NCBI RefSeq assembly: GCF_001421355.1
Contig: NZ_LMKC01000002.1
Location: forward strand, 555,720 to 619,719
Direction: 5' to 3'
From: Sphingomonas sp. Leaf9
Lineage (GTDB): Bacteria > Pseudomonadota > Alphaproteobacteria > Sphingomonadales > Sphingomonadaceae
DNA: 64,000 bases
Made by a program: the position numbers and the translations under genes
The notes under the pieces: generated by a model
What the model saw: only the letters and a program-made list of their open reading frames with translations
The model's database searches: none
What the model was told of the DNA's origin: nothing
Part shown: positions 43,667 to 53,412 of the stretch, one piece after another
Layout: every line of letters starts with the position of its first letter
How positions within the stretch are numbered: position 1 is the first letter of the stretch

Positions 43667-44982
43667 GGGTGCCGCGGTCGATCCACGCCCGGATGCTGGC
43701 GCTGTCGGTCGTGACGACGCTGGTCGCGCTGCCGGTGGCGGGAGTCGCGATCGGCGGGGTGCTGGAGCGGTTCGTGACGCATGGTGTCGACGAACGGCTG
43801 GCCGACCGGTTGCAGTTGCTGGGCGCAGTGGTGCGTCCCGATGGCAGCATCGACGGCGCACTGTTGGCGCGGCCGGGGGTGGAGGACGGCTTTGCACGGG
43901 GCGGGGTTTGGACGATCGACGCGCCGGGCGGAGCGCTGGGCAGTGCGATGCTGCCGATCGCGGTGCCGCCGCCGCGCGGGCCGCGTCCGCCGCTCGCCCG
44001 GGCGGAGGGAACACCGTTCGATACCGAACTGGCCGATGGCTCGCGGATGCACGGGCTGATCCAGCTGCGCGAGACGCCGGCGGGGCCGGTGCGGCTGGGC
44101 GTCGCGGTGCCGCGCGCGGCGATCGAGCAGCCGTTGCGGGGGGCGATGCTGCCGCTGCTGGCGACGCTGGCGATCGTAGCGCTGCTGCTGGCGGTGGCGA
44201 CCCTCGTGCAGCTGCGGCTGGGGCTTCGGCCGCTCAGGACCCTGCGCGAACGGGTGGCGGCGGTGCGGACTGGCGTGGCGGGCGATGTGCCGGAGGACCA
44301 GCCCGACGAACTGCGGCCGCTGGCAGTCGAGCTGAACGCGCTGGTGCGGGAGAATGCGGCGGCGCTGGAGACGGCGCGGGCGTCGGCGGCCAATCTGGCG
44401 CATGCGCTGAAGACGCCGGTGGCGACGCTGGCGCTCGATCTGGGCGACGATCCCAGGGCGGGCCAGGTGGCGCGGATCGATGCGACCATCCGCCACCATT
44501 TGTCGCGGGCGCGCGGCGGGGTGGTCGACCGGCGGGCGGCGACGGCGCTCAGGCCCGCAGTCGAGGCGCTGGTGGACGTGGTGCGTGCGCTGCATCGAGG
44601 CGGCGGGGTGACGGTCACGGCGGATATCGTCGCGGTGACGGTCGCGGTCGATGCGGCCGATCTGGACGAATTGGCCGGCAATCTGATCGACAATGCGGCG
44701 CGCCACGCCCGGTCGAGCGTCGTCGTGCAGGCGGTGCGCGCCGGGGCGATGGTCCGCCTGTCGGTCAGTGATGACGGCCCCGGCATCCCCGCCGCCGACC
44801 GGGTGCGGGCGACCGATCCCGGCGTGCGGCTGGACGAGCGGGGCGACGGGCATGGTTTCGGCCTCGCCATCGTTCGCGATCTGGCGGTGCTCTATGGCGG
44901 GCGGCTGGAACTGGAGGCGGCGGACGGCGGCGGGCTGGTCGCCGCCGTCACGCTGCCGGTCAGCGCGGCAGCTGGAACATGA
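43663..44982 (+). CDS. Sensor histidine kinase partner of the preceding regulator
   Basis: 439 residues: membrane helix at about 11-33, periplasmic domain with a PPPRGPRPP run, second helix about 162-184, HAMP-like linker, phospho-acceptor His247 in NLAHALKTPVATL, N box ELAGNLIDNAARHA, G1 DDGPGIP and G2 GHGFGLAIV. GTG 43663 overlaps the regulator stop. The HxLKTP form of the H-box is typical of PhoQ-like kinases. It overlaps the convergent TPR/TonB gene by 23 nt. Confidence 0.93.
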   Translation: MRVPRSIHARMLALSVVTTLVALPVAGVAIGGVLERFVTHGVDERLADRLQLLGAVVRPDGSIDGALLARPGVEDGFARGGVWTIDAPGGALGSAMLPIAVPPPRGPRPPLARAEGTPFDTELADGSRMHGLIQLRETPAGPVRLGVAVPRAAIEQPLRGAMLPLLATLAIVALLLAVATLVQLRLGLRPLRTLRERVAAVRTGVAGDVPEDQPDELRPLAVELNALVRENAAALETARASAANLAHALKTPVATLALDLGDDPRAGQVARIDATIRHHLSRARGGVVDRRAATALRPAVEALVDVVRALHRGGGVTVTADIVAVTVAVDAADLDELAGNLIDNAARHARSSVVVQAVRAGAMVRLSVSDDGPGIPAADRVRATDPGVRLDERGDGHGFGLAIVRDLAVLYGGRLELEAADGGGLVAAVTLPVSAAAGT

Positions 44983-46918
44983 AGCGCTGCGTATTGCCGG
45001 TGCAGGCGGTGTTGTTGTCGGGGCGATAGCTGCTGCGAAAGCGGGTGGCGGTCACCATTTCCTGCGCGGCATCGCCGAACACGAACGGCGGATAGGCGGC
45101 GATCGTGCGCGGGGTCAGCGTATGGCCGTCGGCGGCGATGTCGAATTCGACCTTTGCCCAGCCTTCGAACCCCATTTCCAGCGCGGCCCGGGGATAACCG
45201 CCGCTGGTCGCCCCTGATCTGGCGACGACGGGGGTCGGGGCGATCAGCGCGCACTGGTCGCTGCTGAGGCCGGTGCGACGGAACGCGGCCTGCGCGGCGG
45301 CGGTGTCGCCGCCCTGTGCCGACAGGTCGGCGCGGTTGAGCAGCGCGGCGACCTTCAGCGGATGGGTATCAGGCAGCGGCGAGGCCAGCACCGCATCGAC
45401 CAGTTGCGTGCGTTCGGCACCGCGCACGTCGTTCGAACTGTTGGCGAGCATCATCCGCACCGTCGCGGCCGACAGCGGATCGGCCGCCACCTCCGGCCGG
45501 CGCAGGATCGCACGGAAGCCGTCGACGACCTGCGCATAGCTTTTCGCCGCGACATAGGCTTCGCTCAGGCGGAAGCGGGTGGTGACGGCGACCGGGGCGC
45601 CCGTCGCCTGCGCCAGCGACAGCGCCTCGGCGATCAGCGGGCGCGAGTCCTCGGCATTGACCAGTTGTGAATTGAACAGCCAGCCGAGCGCGCGCAGTTC
45701 GGCGATGCGGTCACCGGCGGCACGCGCGCGCTGCACCTCGGCCTGCGCCAGCGGCAGCGCGCGGGCGGCGGGCAGGTCGGCCCAGGCGAAGGGGGCCGAT
45801 CCCTTCGATGCCAACCACGCCTCGAACGCATCGTCCAGCGGCTGGGTGATCGACGGGCGTGACGCGGCGGTCGAACAGCGCAGCTCGACCCGCGCCGATT
45901 GCCGCCAGAAGGCGGGGATCGCGGTGGCGTCGGCCGGCAGCCACGACCAGTCGCCGACGGCGCGGGCAAAGGCGAGCGCGACCGCGCGGTTGCCGGTGGT
46001 GTAGACCGGCGTCACGTTGCGGACGATGCCGTCGTCGCCCAGCGAGAATTCGATGACCGCGACATCGGCGGGCTTCAGGCCGGTGGCGGCGCCGCACGGC
46101 GGCAGGTCCATCTGTCGCGCGCCGGCGAAGGGCGCCTTTTCCAGCCGCCCCGCGCCGGTATAGGCGAGATAGGTGCGCGCGCGCTGGCGGTCGCCGGTCA
46201 GCAGCGCGGCCTGCGCCAGATCGGCACGGGTGGCGATTTCGGACAGGGTTACCCGGTCGTCCAGCCCGCCCTGTTTCTTCAGCGAATCCTTCAGCACGGT
46301 ATAGGCGTCGGCGGTGCGCCCGTCGTTCAGCAGGACGCGGGCATAGCGGGTCTGCACCGCCGCCAGCGTGGTCTTGTCGATCGTCGGCTCGGCCTCGGCC
46401 AGCCGCTTCGCCTCCTCGGCATAGGCGAGCGCGCGCCCGTCATGGTCGAACGCCAGCGTGCGGGCGAGGGCGAGCAGCGGGATGACACGCTCGACCCCTT
46501 TCGACAGGTCCAGCGCGGTCTTGTACGCGGTGGTCGCCGCGTCATAGTCGAAGGCGTCGAACGCCGCATCGCCGAGCGCGATGTTCGCCGCGCCGATATC
46601 GGCGGTGAACTCCTCCGGCTTGGCGGACAGGGCGGGCAGGCCGCGCCGGATCGCGGCGATTCCGCCCTCGCGGTCGCCGATCCGGATGCGGCAGATGCCG
46701 CCGCGCACCGCGATCGCGCCGGTCAGCAACGCGTTCCTGCTGGTCGTGGTACGCCGTTCGAGCGCCTCGTACAGCTTCACCGCCTCCGCACAGTTGCGGG
46801 TGCCGTAGGCGGCGTTGGCGGCGTCGAATTGCGCCTGCAATGGCAATGGCTTGGCCGGAGCGGCGGGCGTCGTCGCCTGGGCGATGGCCATCAGGCCGTG
46901 CAGAATCGGTTCGAGCAT
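44960..46918 (-). CDS. TPR-repeat protein with C-terminal TonB-like domain
   Basis: 652 residues. The middle is helical with repeated TPR-like units (AFDYDAATTAYKTAL and neighbours). Two regions resemble the TonB C-terminal fold: KPADVAVIEFSLGDDGIVRNV and, at the end, GFEGWAKVEFDIAADGHTL. There is no plain membrane anchor; the first 20 residues might be a weak signal. Proteins of this type are common in sphingomonads and are called energy transducer TonB by homology, though a true transducer needs an anchor. ATG 46918 begins MLEPILHG. No exbB/exbD adjoin it. Confidence 0.7.
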   Translation of the reverse strand: MLEPILHGLMAIAQATTPAAPAKPLPLQAQFDAANAAYGTRNCAEAVKLYEALERRTTTSRNALLTGAIAVRGGICRIRIGDREGGIAAIRRGLPALSAKPEEFTADIGAANIALGDAAFDAFDYDAATTAYKTALDLSKGVERVIPLLALARTLAFDHDGRALAYAEEAKRLAEAEPTIDKTTLAAVQTRYARVLLNDGRTADAYTVLKDSLKKQGGLDDRVTLSEIATRADLAQAALLTGDRQRARTYLAYTGAGRLEKAPFAGARQMDLPPCGAATGLKPADVAVIEFSLGDDGIVRNVTPVYTTGNRAVALAFARAVGDWSWLPADATAIPAFWRQSARVELRCSTAASRPSITQPLDDAFEAWLASKGSAPFAWADLPAARALPLAQAEVQRARAAGDRIAELRALGWLFNSQLVNAEDSRPLIAEALSLAQATGAPVAVTTRFRLSEAYVAAKSYAQVVDGFRAILRRPEVAADPLSAATVRMMLANSSNDVRGAERTQLVDAVLASPLPDTHPLKVAALLNRADLSAQGGDTAAAQAAFRRTGLSSDQCALIAPTPVVARSGATSGGYPRAALEMGFEGWAKVEFDIAADGHTLTPRTIAAYPPFVFGDAAQEMVTATRFRSSYRPDNNTACTGNTQRFMFQLPR

Positions 46919-46978
46919 GTTCCCCCCTGTTCGACGCGAACAAAGCACGGCATCATTACAGCGTCGATGGGGGATGCG

Positions 46979-47407
46979 ATGAAGCGTGGGGCGGGGTTTG
47001 GCGGCTGGGCGGTCGCGCTGATGCTGGCGGCGATGCCGGCGGGGGCGGCGACGCCGGCCTATCCCCCGCGTGCGATCCTGCTGTTCGTCGCGTCGTGGTG
47101 CGCGCCATGCCATGGCGAGATCGCCGGCCTGCCCGCGCTGCGCGACGCAGCGGGGCCGTGGCGGATGCTGGTCGTGCCGGTCGATCGCGGGCGGGCGACG
47201 GTGGCGATGATGGCCGGGGTGCCGGTCGCCGAACGCTGGATGCCCGACGCGGCGACGATGGCGGTGATCCGCGAGGATGTGTTCGGCGGGACGGCGGGGT
47301 TGCCGTTCAGCGTCGCGATCGGTGGCGATGGGCGACCGTGCGGCGCGCATCGCGGGGTGCTGAGCGCCGCGCGGGTGGCGGCGTTGCGGGCGGGGTGCGC
47401 GCGGTGA
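46979..47407 (+). CDS. Exported thioredoxin-like protein
   Basis: 142 residues with a signal peptide (GGWAVALMLAAMPAGAA) and a WCAPCHGEI active site, as in periplasmic TlpA/ResE-type thioredoxins, but shorter than most and with a weakly conserved second half. ATG 46979 follows GGGGGA; ATG 46967 lacks a ribosome site. Divergent from the TPR protein by 60 nt. Confidence 0.75.
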   Translation: MKRGAGFGGWAVALMLAAMPAGAATPAYPPRAILLFVASWCAPCHGEIAGLPALRDAAGPWRMLVVPVDRGRATVAMMAGVPVAERWMPDAATMAVIREDVFGGTAGLPFSVAIGGDGRPCGAHRGVLSAARVAALRAGCAR

Positions 47408-47410
47408 TTC

Positions 47411-47498
47411 GTCGCCCCGGACTTGATCCGGGGTCGCGGTTGTTGGCTAGGCTGCAGCAGCAGAAGAAGCGGGACCCCGGGTCAAGCCCGGGGTGACG
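47411..47498. repeat. Inverted pair of REP-like palindromes
   Basis: cgccccggacttgatccggg and, after about 35 nt, gcgggaccccgggtcaagcc followed by cggggtgacg. Same pair as at 15390 and 56265, with one base change in the left unit (gtcgcggt for gtcccgct). It sits between convergent genes. Confidence 0.75.
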
Positions 47499-47511
47499 GG
47501 CGTAGTGGAGG

Positions 47512-47988
47512 TTACAGCGTCACGCTGCCGCCGGTACCGCCGCGCAGGGTGAGGGATTTCACCACATTGCCCTGGCGGACATTCACCTGGTTGACCTGCG
47601 CGCGGTACACGTCGGTCAACACGGTCGAGCGCACCGCGACCGTCTTCGGCTTGCGGGGGGCCTTCCCCACATAATCGATGCGGACCTGCGAATGGGTGAG
47701 GTCGGTCGTGACATGGGTCAGCGCGACCGGCTTGCCATCGATCGTCAGCGCGAAGTGGCTGAGGACATAGGCCTGCAGCGCGGCGACGGCCTGGGGATCG
47801 TCGAGGCTGACCTGTGCGTCCGGCGCGATCTTCGACAGGGCCGGTTCGATGTCGTGCGCCTCGAACCGGTGTGACACGGTGACCTTGCCATCGGCCAGGG
47901 TCACGACGGCGAGCGAATCATGCCCACGATGCGCCTGTGCCGGGGCGATCACCGCCACGGCGGCGAGGAGGGCGAGCGGCGCCCTCAC
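47512..47988 (-). CDS. DUF6702 family exported protein
   Basis: 158 residues with a signal peptide (APLALLAAVAVIAPAQAH) and a beta-rich body. HRFEAHDIEPAL and DLTHSQVRIDYVGK match DUF6702, often encoded next to an M1 peptidase. GTG 47988 overlaps the peptidase stop (GTGA), so it is translated with it. Function unknown; possibly a partner of that enzyme. Confidence 0.8.
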   Translation of the reverse strand: MRAPLALLAAVAVIAPAQAHRGHDSLAVVTLADGKVTVSHRFEAHDIEPALSKIAPDAQVSLDDPQAVAALQAYVLSHFALTIDGKPVALTHVTTDLTHSQVRIDYVGKAPRKPKTVAVRSTVLTDVYRAQVNQVNVRQGNVVKSLTLRGGTGGSVTL

Positions 47989-50402
47989 TTCGACACCGGC
48001 GCGGCATAGGTCTGGAGCGAGCCGGGTTTCACCTGCACGTCGAAATCCTTCATCCGGTTTTCCAGTTCCTCGATATCCTCGATCTCCAGCACGACCGGGC
48101 GGATGCTCCCGCGATAGACGTTGTTCGACCGGTCGGCATCGGCGATTTCCAGCAGCGGATCGACCTCCGCACCGGTGATCGTCTTGCCCGTGACATACTG
48201 CCACGTCACCGCCTTCGGATTGTAGCGCCACACTTCGGCGGGGATGCGGACGATCTCGGTGCTGTTGTCGCTGAAGGTCAGCTTCAGCGGGATCGGCATG
48301 ACGAGGCCGCCGATGTTGCGGAACGAGAAGCGGTAGAACTTGTCCTTCACCTGGAACGCGGCGCGTTCCTCCGGCGTCAGCTTTTCGAGCTTTTCGGCCA
48401 GGTCGCGGCGCTGTTGCGGGCTGACGGCGAAACGGTCCTGCCGGTCGTAGAAGTCGCGGGTCGCCGGATCGCGTTCGGTCACCGTCTTTTGCCCGGCATT
48501 GTTGCGCACCGTCAGCGAGGTGTTGTCGGCGGCGTCGAGCGCACGGCGTTCGCGGGCATTCGCCTCCAGATCGCCGCCGGCGATGCGGCCCTCTACCACC
48601 TTGTCCAATGCGATATCGACATGATCGGTCGAATAGAACCAGCCACGCCAGAACCAGTCGAGATCGACGCCGGAGCTTTCCTCCATCGTGCGGAAGAAGT
48701 CGTAGGGCGTCGGCCGCTTGAAGCGCCAGCGGGTGGCATATTCGCGGAAGGCGCGGTCGAACAGCTCGCGCCCCAGCACCGTCTCGCGCAGGATGGTGAG
48801 CGCGGTGGCCGGCTTGCCGTAGCCGTTGGCACCGAACTGCAGCACCGAATCCGACTGCGTCATCAGGGGAACCTGATTGTCGGACAGCATATACTCGGCA
48901 ATGTCCTTCGGCTCGCCCCGCCGCGAGGGGAAGTTCTTGTCCCACAGCTTTTCGGCCTGGAACTGGAGGAAGGTGTTCAGCCCTTCGTCCATCCACGTCC
49001 ACTGGCGTTCGTCGGAATTGACGATCATCGGGAACCAGTCGTGCCCGACCTCGTGGATCACCACGCCGATCAGCCCGGTCTTGGCGCGTTCGGTATAGGT
49101 CAGCTGGCCGGTCTTGGCGTCCTTCACCGGGCGCGGCCCGTTGAAGGTAATCATCGGATATTCCATGCCGCCGACGGGTCCGTTGACCGACTGCGCCACC
49201 GGATAGGGGTAGGGGAAGGCGAACTTGCCATACACGTCGATGGTGTGGGCGATCGCCTTGGTCGAGAAGGCGTCCCACAGCGGGCGGGCTTCCTTCGGGA
49301 AGAAGGACATCGCCATCACGTTGGGGTTGGCGGCATAGTCCTGCCGCACGTTCATCGCGTCCCACGCGAACTTGCGCGACGATGCCCAGCCGAAGTCGCG
49401 GACATTCTGCGCGGCGAAGGTCCACGTTTTCGTGCCCGACGCACGGCCGCGTTCGGCGGCGAGTGCTTCGTCGGGGGTGACGATGTACATCGGCGTGGTC
49501 GCCGACCTGGCCTGCTCCAGCCGCTGGCGCTGGGTCGCGGTCAGTACCTGATCGGGGTTCTGGAGGATGCCGGTCGCCGAGACGACGTGATCCGACGGCA
49601 CGGTCAGCGCGACCTTGTAGTCGCCGAATTCCAGCGTGAATTCGCCGGCGTCGAGGAACGCCTTGTTATGCCAGCCCTCATAGTCCGAATAGACGGCGAG
49701 GCGCGGGAACCACTGCGCCCCTTCGAAGATGCAGTTGCCGTCCTCGCCGCGTCCGGTGAAGCATTCATAGCCCGAGCGGCCGTCGACGACCTTCTGCTCG
49801 GCCATCGGGAACGACCAGTCGATCGACAGCGTGACCTCGCCGCCACCCCCCGCCACCGGCTGCGGCAGTTCGATGCGCAGCAGCGTATCGGTGACGCGGT
49901 GGCCGAGCGGCTGGCCATCGGGGCCGCGCACGGCGGAAATGGTGAAGCCGCCTTCCCAATCCTTCAGCTTTTCGAGGCGACGGATTTCGGAAATGCTGAT
50001 CGATTTGGAATCGGGCACGGTCGCGCTGAGCGAGGCGATCGAGTTGCGCTTGTAATGGTTCTGGTCGAGCAGCAGCCACAGATAGGGCAGCGCGTCGGGC
50101 GAGTTGTTGCGATAGCGAATCGTTTCCGTGCCGGTTACGACCTTCGTCGTTTCGTTCAGCGACACCTTGACGTCGTAATCGACCTTCTGCTGCCAGTAGC
50201 GATAGCCCGGCGCCCCCGATGCGTTGCGGTAATCGGTCGGGGTCGGCCAGTCCTCGCCCTCCAGCTGGCGGAACTTGTCCTGCCAGTCGCCCTTGGTCTG
50301 GCGGATCGGGTCGGCGAGGGCGGGCGTGGTGCCGAGCAGCAGCGCGATCAGCGCGAGGCGGGGGGCAGCGGACAAGCGGGCGGGCCTTTCGGACGAATGC
50401 AT
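47985..50402 (-). CDS. Exported M1-family metallopeptidase
   Basis: 805 residues with a signal peptide ending PALA. Zinc site HEVGHDW (His450, His454) with the downstream Glu in WMDEGLNTF, and the substrate motif GGMEYP in place of GAMEN. It should cut N-terminal residues from peptides in the periplasm or outside. ATG 50402 gives the signal peptide; longer frames start at a TTG and add nothing. It leads the DUF6702 gene by overlap. Confidence 0.93.
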   Translation of the reverse strand: MHSSERPARLSAAPRLALIALLLGTTPALADPIRQTKGDWQDKFRQLEGEDWPTPTDYRNASGAPGYRYWQQKVDYDVKVSLNETTKVVTGTETIRYRNNSPDALPYLWLLLDQNHYKRNSIASLSATVPDSKSISISEIRRLEKLKDWEGGFTISAVRGPDGQPLGHRVTDTLLRIELPQPVAGGGGEVTLSIDWSFPMAEQKVVDGRSGYECFTGRGEDGNCIFEGAQWFPRLAVYSDYEGWHNKAFLDAGEFTLEFGDYKVALTVPSDHVVSATGILQNPDQVLTATQRQRLEQARSATTPMYIVTPDEALAAERGRASGTKTWTFAAQNVRDFGWASSRKFAWDAMNVRQDYAANPNVMAMSFFPKEARPLWDAFSTKAIAHTIDVYGKFAFPYPYPVAQSVNGPVGGMEYPMITFNGPRPVKDAKTGQLTYTERAKTGLIGVVIHEVGHDWFPMIVNSDERQWTWMDEGLNTFLQFQAEKLWDKNFPSRRGEPKDIAEYMLSDNQVPLMTQSDSVLQFGANGYGKPATALTILRETVLGRELFDRAFREYATRWRFKRPTPYDFFRTMEESSGVDLDWFWRGWFYSTDHVDIALDKVVEGRIAGGDLEANARERRALDAADNTSLTVRNNAGQKTVTERDPATRDFYDRQDRFAVSPQQRRDLAEKLEKLTPEERAAFQVKDKFYRFSFRNIGGLVMPIPLKLTFSDNSTEIVRIPAEVWRYNPKAVTWQYVTGKTITGAEVDPLLEIADADRSNNVYRGSIRPVVLEIEDIEELENRMKDFDVQVKPGSLQTYAAPVSK

Positions 50403-50515
50403 GGCATTGATCGTTGCGCGGGATACGATGCGCGTCAACCATAAGCGTCGGCGGTGGAGGCGGCGAAATCGGTTCCCGTGCGTTTGCGGCGGCGACCATT
50501 TTCGAGGAAATTGCG

Positions 50516-51037
50516 ATGACCCGACCGACCGGCACCGAAGGCTTTACCCTGAACCAGACGATGCTGCGCGTGCGCGATCCCAGTGCCAGCCTGGCCTTCT
50601 ATCAGGACGTGCTGGGCATGACGTTGTTGCAGAAGCTGGATTTCGAGGAGGCGGCGTTCTCGCTCTATTTCCTCGGCTTCCTGCGCGATGGCGAGCGCGT
50701 GCCCAGCGACCCGAAGGAGCGGGCGCGGTTCGTCTTCACCCGCGAAACCACGCTGGAGCTGACGCATAACTGGGGAACCGAGGACGACCCCGACTTTGCC
50801 GGCTATCACAGCGGCAACGACGACCCGCGCGGGTTCGGGCATATCGGCATCAGCGTGCCCGACGTGGCCAAGGCGTGTGCGCGGTTCGAGGAACTGGGCG
50901 TGACGTTTCGCAAGCGGCCGGACGAGGGGCGGATGAAGGACATCGCGTTCATCACCGATCCCGATGGCTATTGGATCGAAATCCTGTCGCCGAACGGCAT
51001 GACGCAGGCGGTGACCGACGCGGGAGACGATGCATGA
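50516..51037 (+). CDS. gloA: Lactoylglutathione lyase (glyoxalase I)
   Basis: Detoxifies methylglyoxal as its glutathione hemithioacetal. 173 residues with the two-unit VOC fold: [42 protein letters not shown] and [15 protein letters not shown], giving the metal residues Gln, Glu, His, Glu. The length with an insert ([16 protein letters not shown]) is that of the longer, Zn-type GloA. GAGGAAA precedes ATG 50516. Coupled to the next gene by ATGA. Confidence 0.93.
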   Translation: MTRPTGTEGFTLNQTMLRVRDPSASLAFYQDVLGMTLLQKLDFEEAAFSLYFLGFLRDGERVPSDPKERARFVFTRETTLELTHNWGTEDDPDFAGYHSGNDDPRGFGHIGISVPDVAKACARFEELGVTFRKRPDEGRMKDIAFITDPDGYWIEILSPNGMTQAVTDAGDDA

Positions 51038-52041
51038 AGGCGGTGATCGTGCGCGCGCCCGGCGGGCTGGACCGGCTGGAGGTCGTCGAGCGCGCCGATC
51101 CGGGGCAGCCGGGGGCGGGCGAGATCCGCGTCGCGCTGCATGGCAGTTCGCTCAACTTCCACGACTATATCGTGGCGAGCGGCAAGTCGCCCACCGATGA
51201 CGGCCGGGTGCCGATGGCCGATGGCGCCGGTATCGTCGAAGCGGTGGGCGAGGGTGTCACCGACTTCGCGGTCGGGGACAGCGTGGTGTCGTGCTTCTTC
51301 CCCGACTGGCAGGATGGCGGCCCGACCGTCGGCGATTTCAGCCGCACGCCGGGTGACGGGATCGACGGCTTTGCGCAGGAAATCGTCGTGTTGCCGGCAA
51401 CCGCCTTTACGCTCGCGCCGACGGGCTGGGACGCGGTGGAGGCGGCGACGATCACCACTGCCGGCCTCACCGCATGGCGCGCGCTGGTGGTCGATGGCGG
51501 GTTGAAGGCCGGCGATCGGGTGCTGCTGCTCGGCACCGGCGGCGTGTCGATCTGGGCCTTGCAGATTGCCAAGGCGATGGGGGCGATGGTCGCCATCACC
51601 TCGTCCAGCGACGACAAACTGGCGCGGGCCAAGGCGTTGGGCGTGGACTTTACCGTCAATTATCGCCGCGATGCCGACTGGGGCACCACGGTCGCGACCT
51701 GGGCCGGGGGGCGCGGGGTGGACCATGTGGTCGAGGTCGGCGGGCCGGCGACGCTGGCGCAGTCGATCGCGGCGGTACGGGTCGGCGGGCACATCTCGCT
51801 GATCGGCGTGCTGACCGGCATGGGCGGCGAGGTGCCGACGGCGGCGCTGATGGCGAAGCAGGCGCGCTTGCAGGGTCTGATCGTCGGCAGCCGGCGCGAG
51901 CAGCAGGAATTCGTGGCGGCGCTGGATGCGACGGGCATCCGGCCGGTGGTGGATCGGCGGTTTGCGCTGGACGAATTGGCCGACGCGTTCCGGTTTCAGG
52001 AAGGCGGCGACCATTTCGGGAAGATCGGGGTGGAATGGTGA
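51034..52041 (+). CDS. Zinc-independent MDR-family NAD(P)-dependent oxidoreductase
   Basis: 335 residues of the medium-chain dehydrogenase family, quinone-oxidoreductase-like. The N-terminal GroES-like domain has [12 protein letters not shown] with no catalytic Cys/His zinc set; the Rossmann motif is [20 protein letters not shown]. It may reduce quinones or reactive enals/aldehydes. Overlap with gloA suggests a joint role against reactive carbonyls. Confidence 0.85.
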   Translation: MKAVIVRAPGGLDRLEVVERADPGQPGAGEIRVALHGSSLNFHDYIVASGKSPTDDGRVPMADGAGIVEAVGEGVTDFAVGDSVVSCFFPDWQDGGPTVGDFSRTPGDGIDGFAQEIVVLPATAFTLAPTGWDAVEAATITTAGLTAWRALVVDGGLKAGDRVLLLGTGGVSIWALQIAKAMGAMVAITSSSDDKLARAKALGVDFTVNYRRDADWGTTVATWAGGRGVDHVVEVGGPATLAQSIAAVRVGGHISLIGVLTGMGGEVPTAALMAKQARLQGLIVGSRREQQEFVAALDATGIRPVVDRRFALDELADAFRFQEGGDHFGKIGVEW

Positions 52042-52070
52042 GGGTATCGTCTAGCCCTCACCCATAATCG

Positions 52071-52159
52071 CCGTACCCCCGCGCAGGCGGGGGTACGCCA
52101 TCGCCGGGTGCCGGACGCGCAGATGCCGACGCCGTACCCCCGCGCAGGCGGGGGTACGG
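52071..52159. repeat. Direct doublet of ccgcgcaggcgg palindromes
   Basis: Two copies of ccgtacccccgcgcaggcgg, extending on to gggtacg, start at 52071 and 52132, again 61 nt apart and in the same orientation. It lies between the convergent oxidoreductase gene and the Gfo/Idh gene. Confidence 0.85.
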
Positions 52160-52178
52160 TTACCTTACCGGAACAGGT

Positions 52179-53309
52179 TCACTCCCCGCTGGGCGTCTTC
52201 GCCTTCACCGTTTCCGGCGGGGTGATCGGCGAGAGCGTCTGCTTCTGCGTCGCCGTATTGATCCGGCGGCGGCGGTCGAAGGGGGGCAGGTCGACGCGGC
52301 GGCCGGTCTTCAGCGCCTCGACGATCCCTTCGATCACGCGCAGGTCGGCAATGCCTTCCTCCGCATCGGGTTCGGGATCGTCGCCGTTGAGAATGCAGTC
52401 GGAGAAATACTTCATCTCGCCGCCGAACTGGTCGGTCGGCTTGAACTTTTCCTCACGCTTGTCGGTGCCGATCGTGATCGTCTGATGCTGGGTATCGCCA
52501 TAGCCGAAGGCGGGGTCGATATGGATGCTGCCCTTAGTCCCGGCGATGGTCAGGTGATCGACATTGCCGGCATAATAGCTGACGGTGAAGCTCGCCAGCC
52601 GGTCGCCGGGCATCCGCAGCACGACCGCAAAGGTATCGTCGAGGTCGCCAAAACCCGCGCCTGCCTGCCGAGTCGCGACCGCCGATTCCACCGCGACCGG
52701 TTCCTCGCCGAACAGGTAGCGGATGGCGTTGATCGGGTACGGCCCCATGTCGAACAGTGGGCCCGCGACGATGCCGTGCTTGGCGCGGTGGTTGTCGGGG
52801 TCGAGCGACTGGCTGAACGTTGCCGAGAAGGTGACCAGATCGCCGAGCTTGCCGTCGCGCACCATCTCGATCGCCGACAGCGTGCCGGGTTCGAAATGCA
52901 GGCGGTACGCGGTCATCAGCTTCGCCGACGAAGCCGCCTGTGCCGCAGCAATCGCGCGACCCTGCTCGACAGAGATTTCCAGCGGCTTTTCGCACAGGAC
53001 ATGGATGCCGGCGGCCAGCGCCGGAATGGCGAACTCGGCATGGCGCCAGTTGGGCGTGCCGAGATAGATCGCGTCGATCGTGCCCGATGCCAGCAATTCG
53101 TGGAACTGGTCGTAGTTGTAGGTCGCGTCGACGCCGTACATTTCGGCCAGCGCCGCCGCCTTCTCCGCATCGCCGGTGACGATCGCGACCAGCTTGGAAT
53201 TGCCGGTATGCTTGATACCCGGCAGCATCGAGCGCTGGGTAATGTCGCCCGCGCCGACGACGGCGTAGCGGACCTTCTTGCCTAGCCCGAAGGCGGACGC
53301 GATGCTCAT
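52179..53309 (-). CDS. Gfo/Idh/MocA-family oxidoreductase
   Basis: 376 residues with an N-terminal Rossmann fold (AVVGAGDITQ), the conserved CEKPLE, and a C-terminal alpha/beta domain with GGEMKYFSDCI. It probably oxidises or reduces a sugar or cyclitol; a Tat signal is absent. GGAG lies nine nt before ATG 53309. It is divergent from the GH15 gene after 103 nt, hinting at a shared carbohydrate role. Confidence 0.88.
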   Translation of the reverse strand: MSIASAFGLGKKVRYAVVGAGDITQRSMLPGIKHTGNSKLVAIVTGDAEKAAALAEMYGVDATYNYDQFHELLASGTIDAIYLGTPNWRHAEFAIPALAAGIHVLCEKPLEISVEQGRAIAAAQAASSAKLMTAYRLHFEPGTLSAIEMVRDGKLGDLVTFSATFSQSLDPDNHRAKHGIVAGPLFDMGPYPINAIRYLFGEEPVAVESAVATRQAGAGFGDLDDTFAVVLRMPGDRLASFTVSYYAGNVDHLTIAGTKGSIHIDPAFGYGDTQHQTITIGTDKREEKFKPTDQFGGEMKYFSDCILNGDDPEPDAEEGIADLRVIEGIVEALKTGRRVDLPPFDRRRRINTATQKQTLSPITPPETVKAKTPSGE

Positions 53310-53412
53310 GAAGCTTTTCTCCGTGGGGATGGGAATGGAGCGCCAACGCACGTTGCCGCGACAATCTCCCGCCAATCCGGACATTTGGCCCTTATCATGG
53401 GTTATCGCGTCC

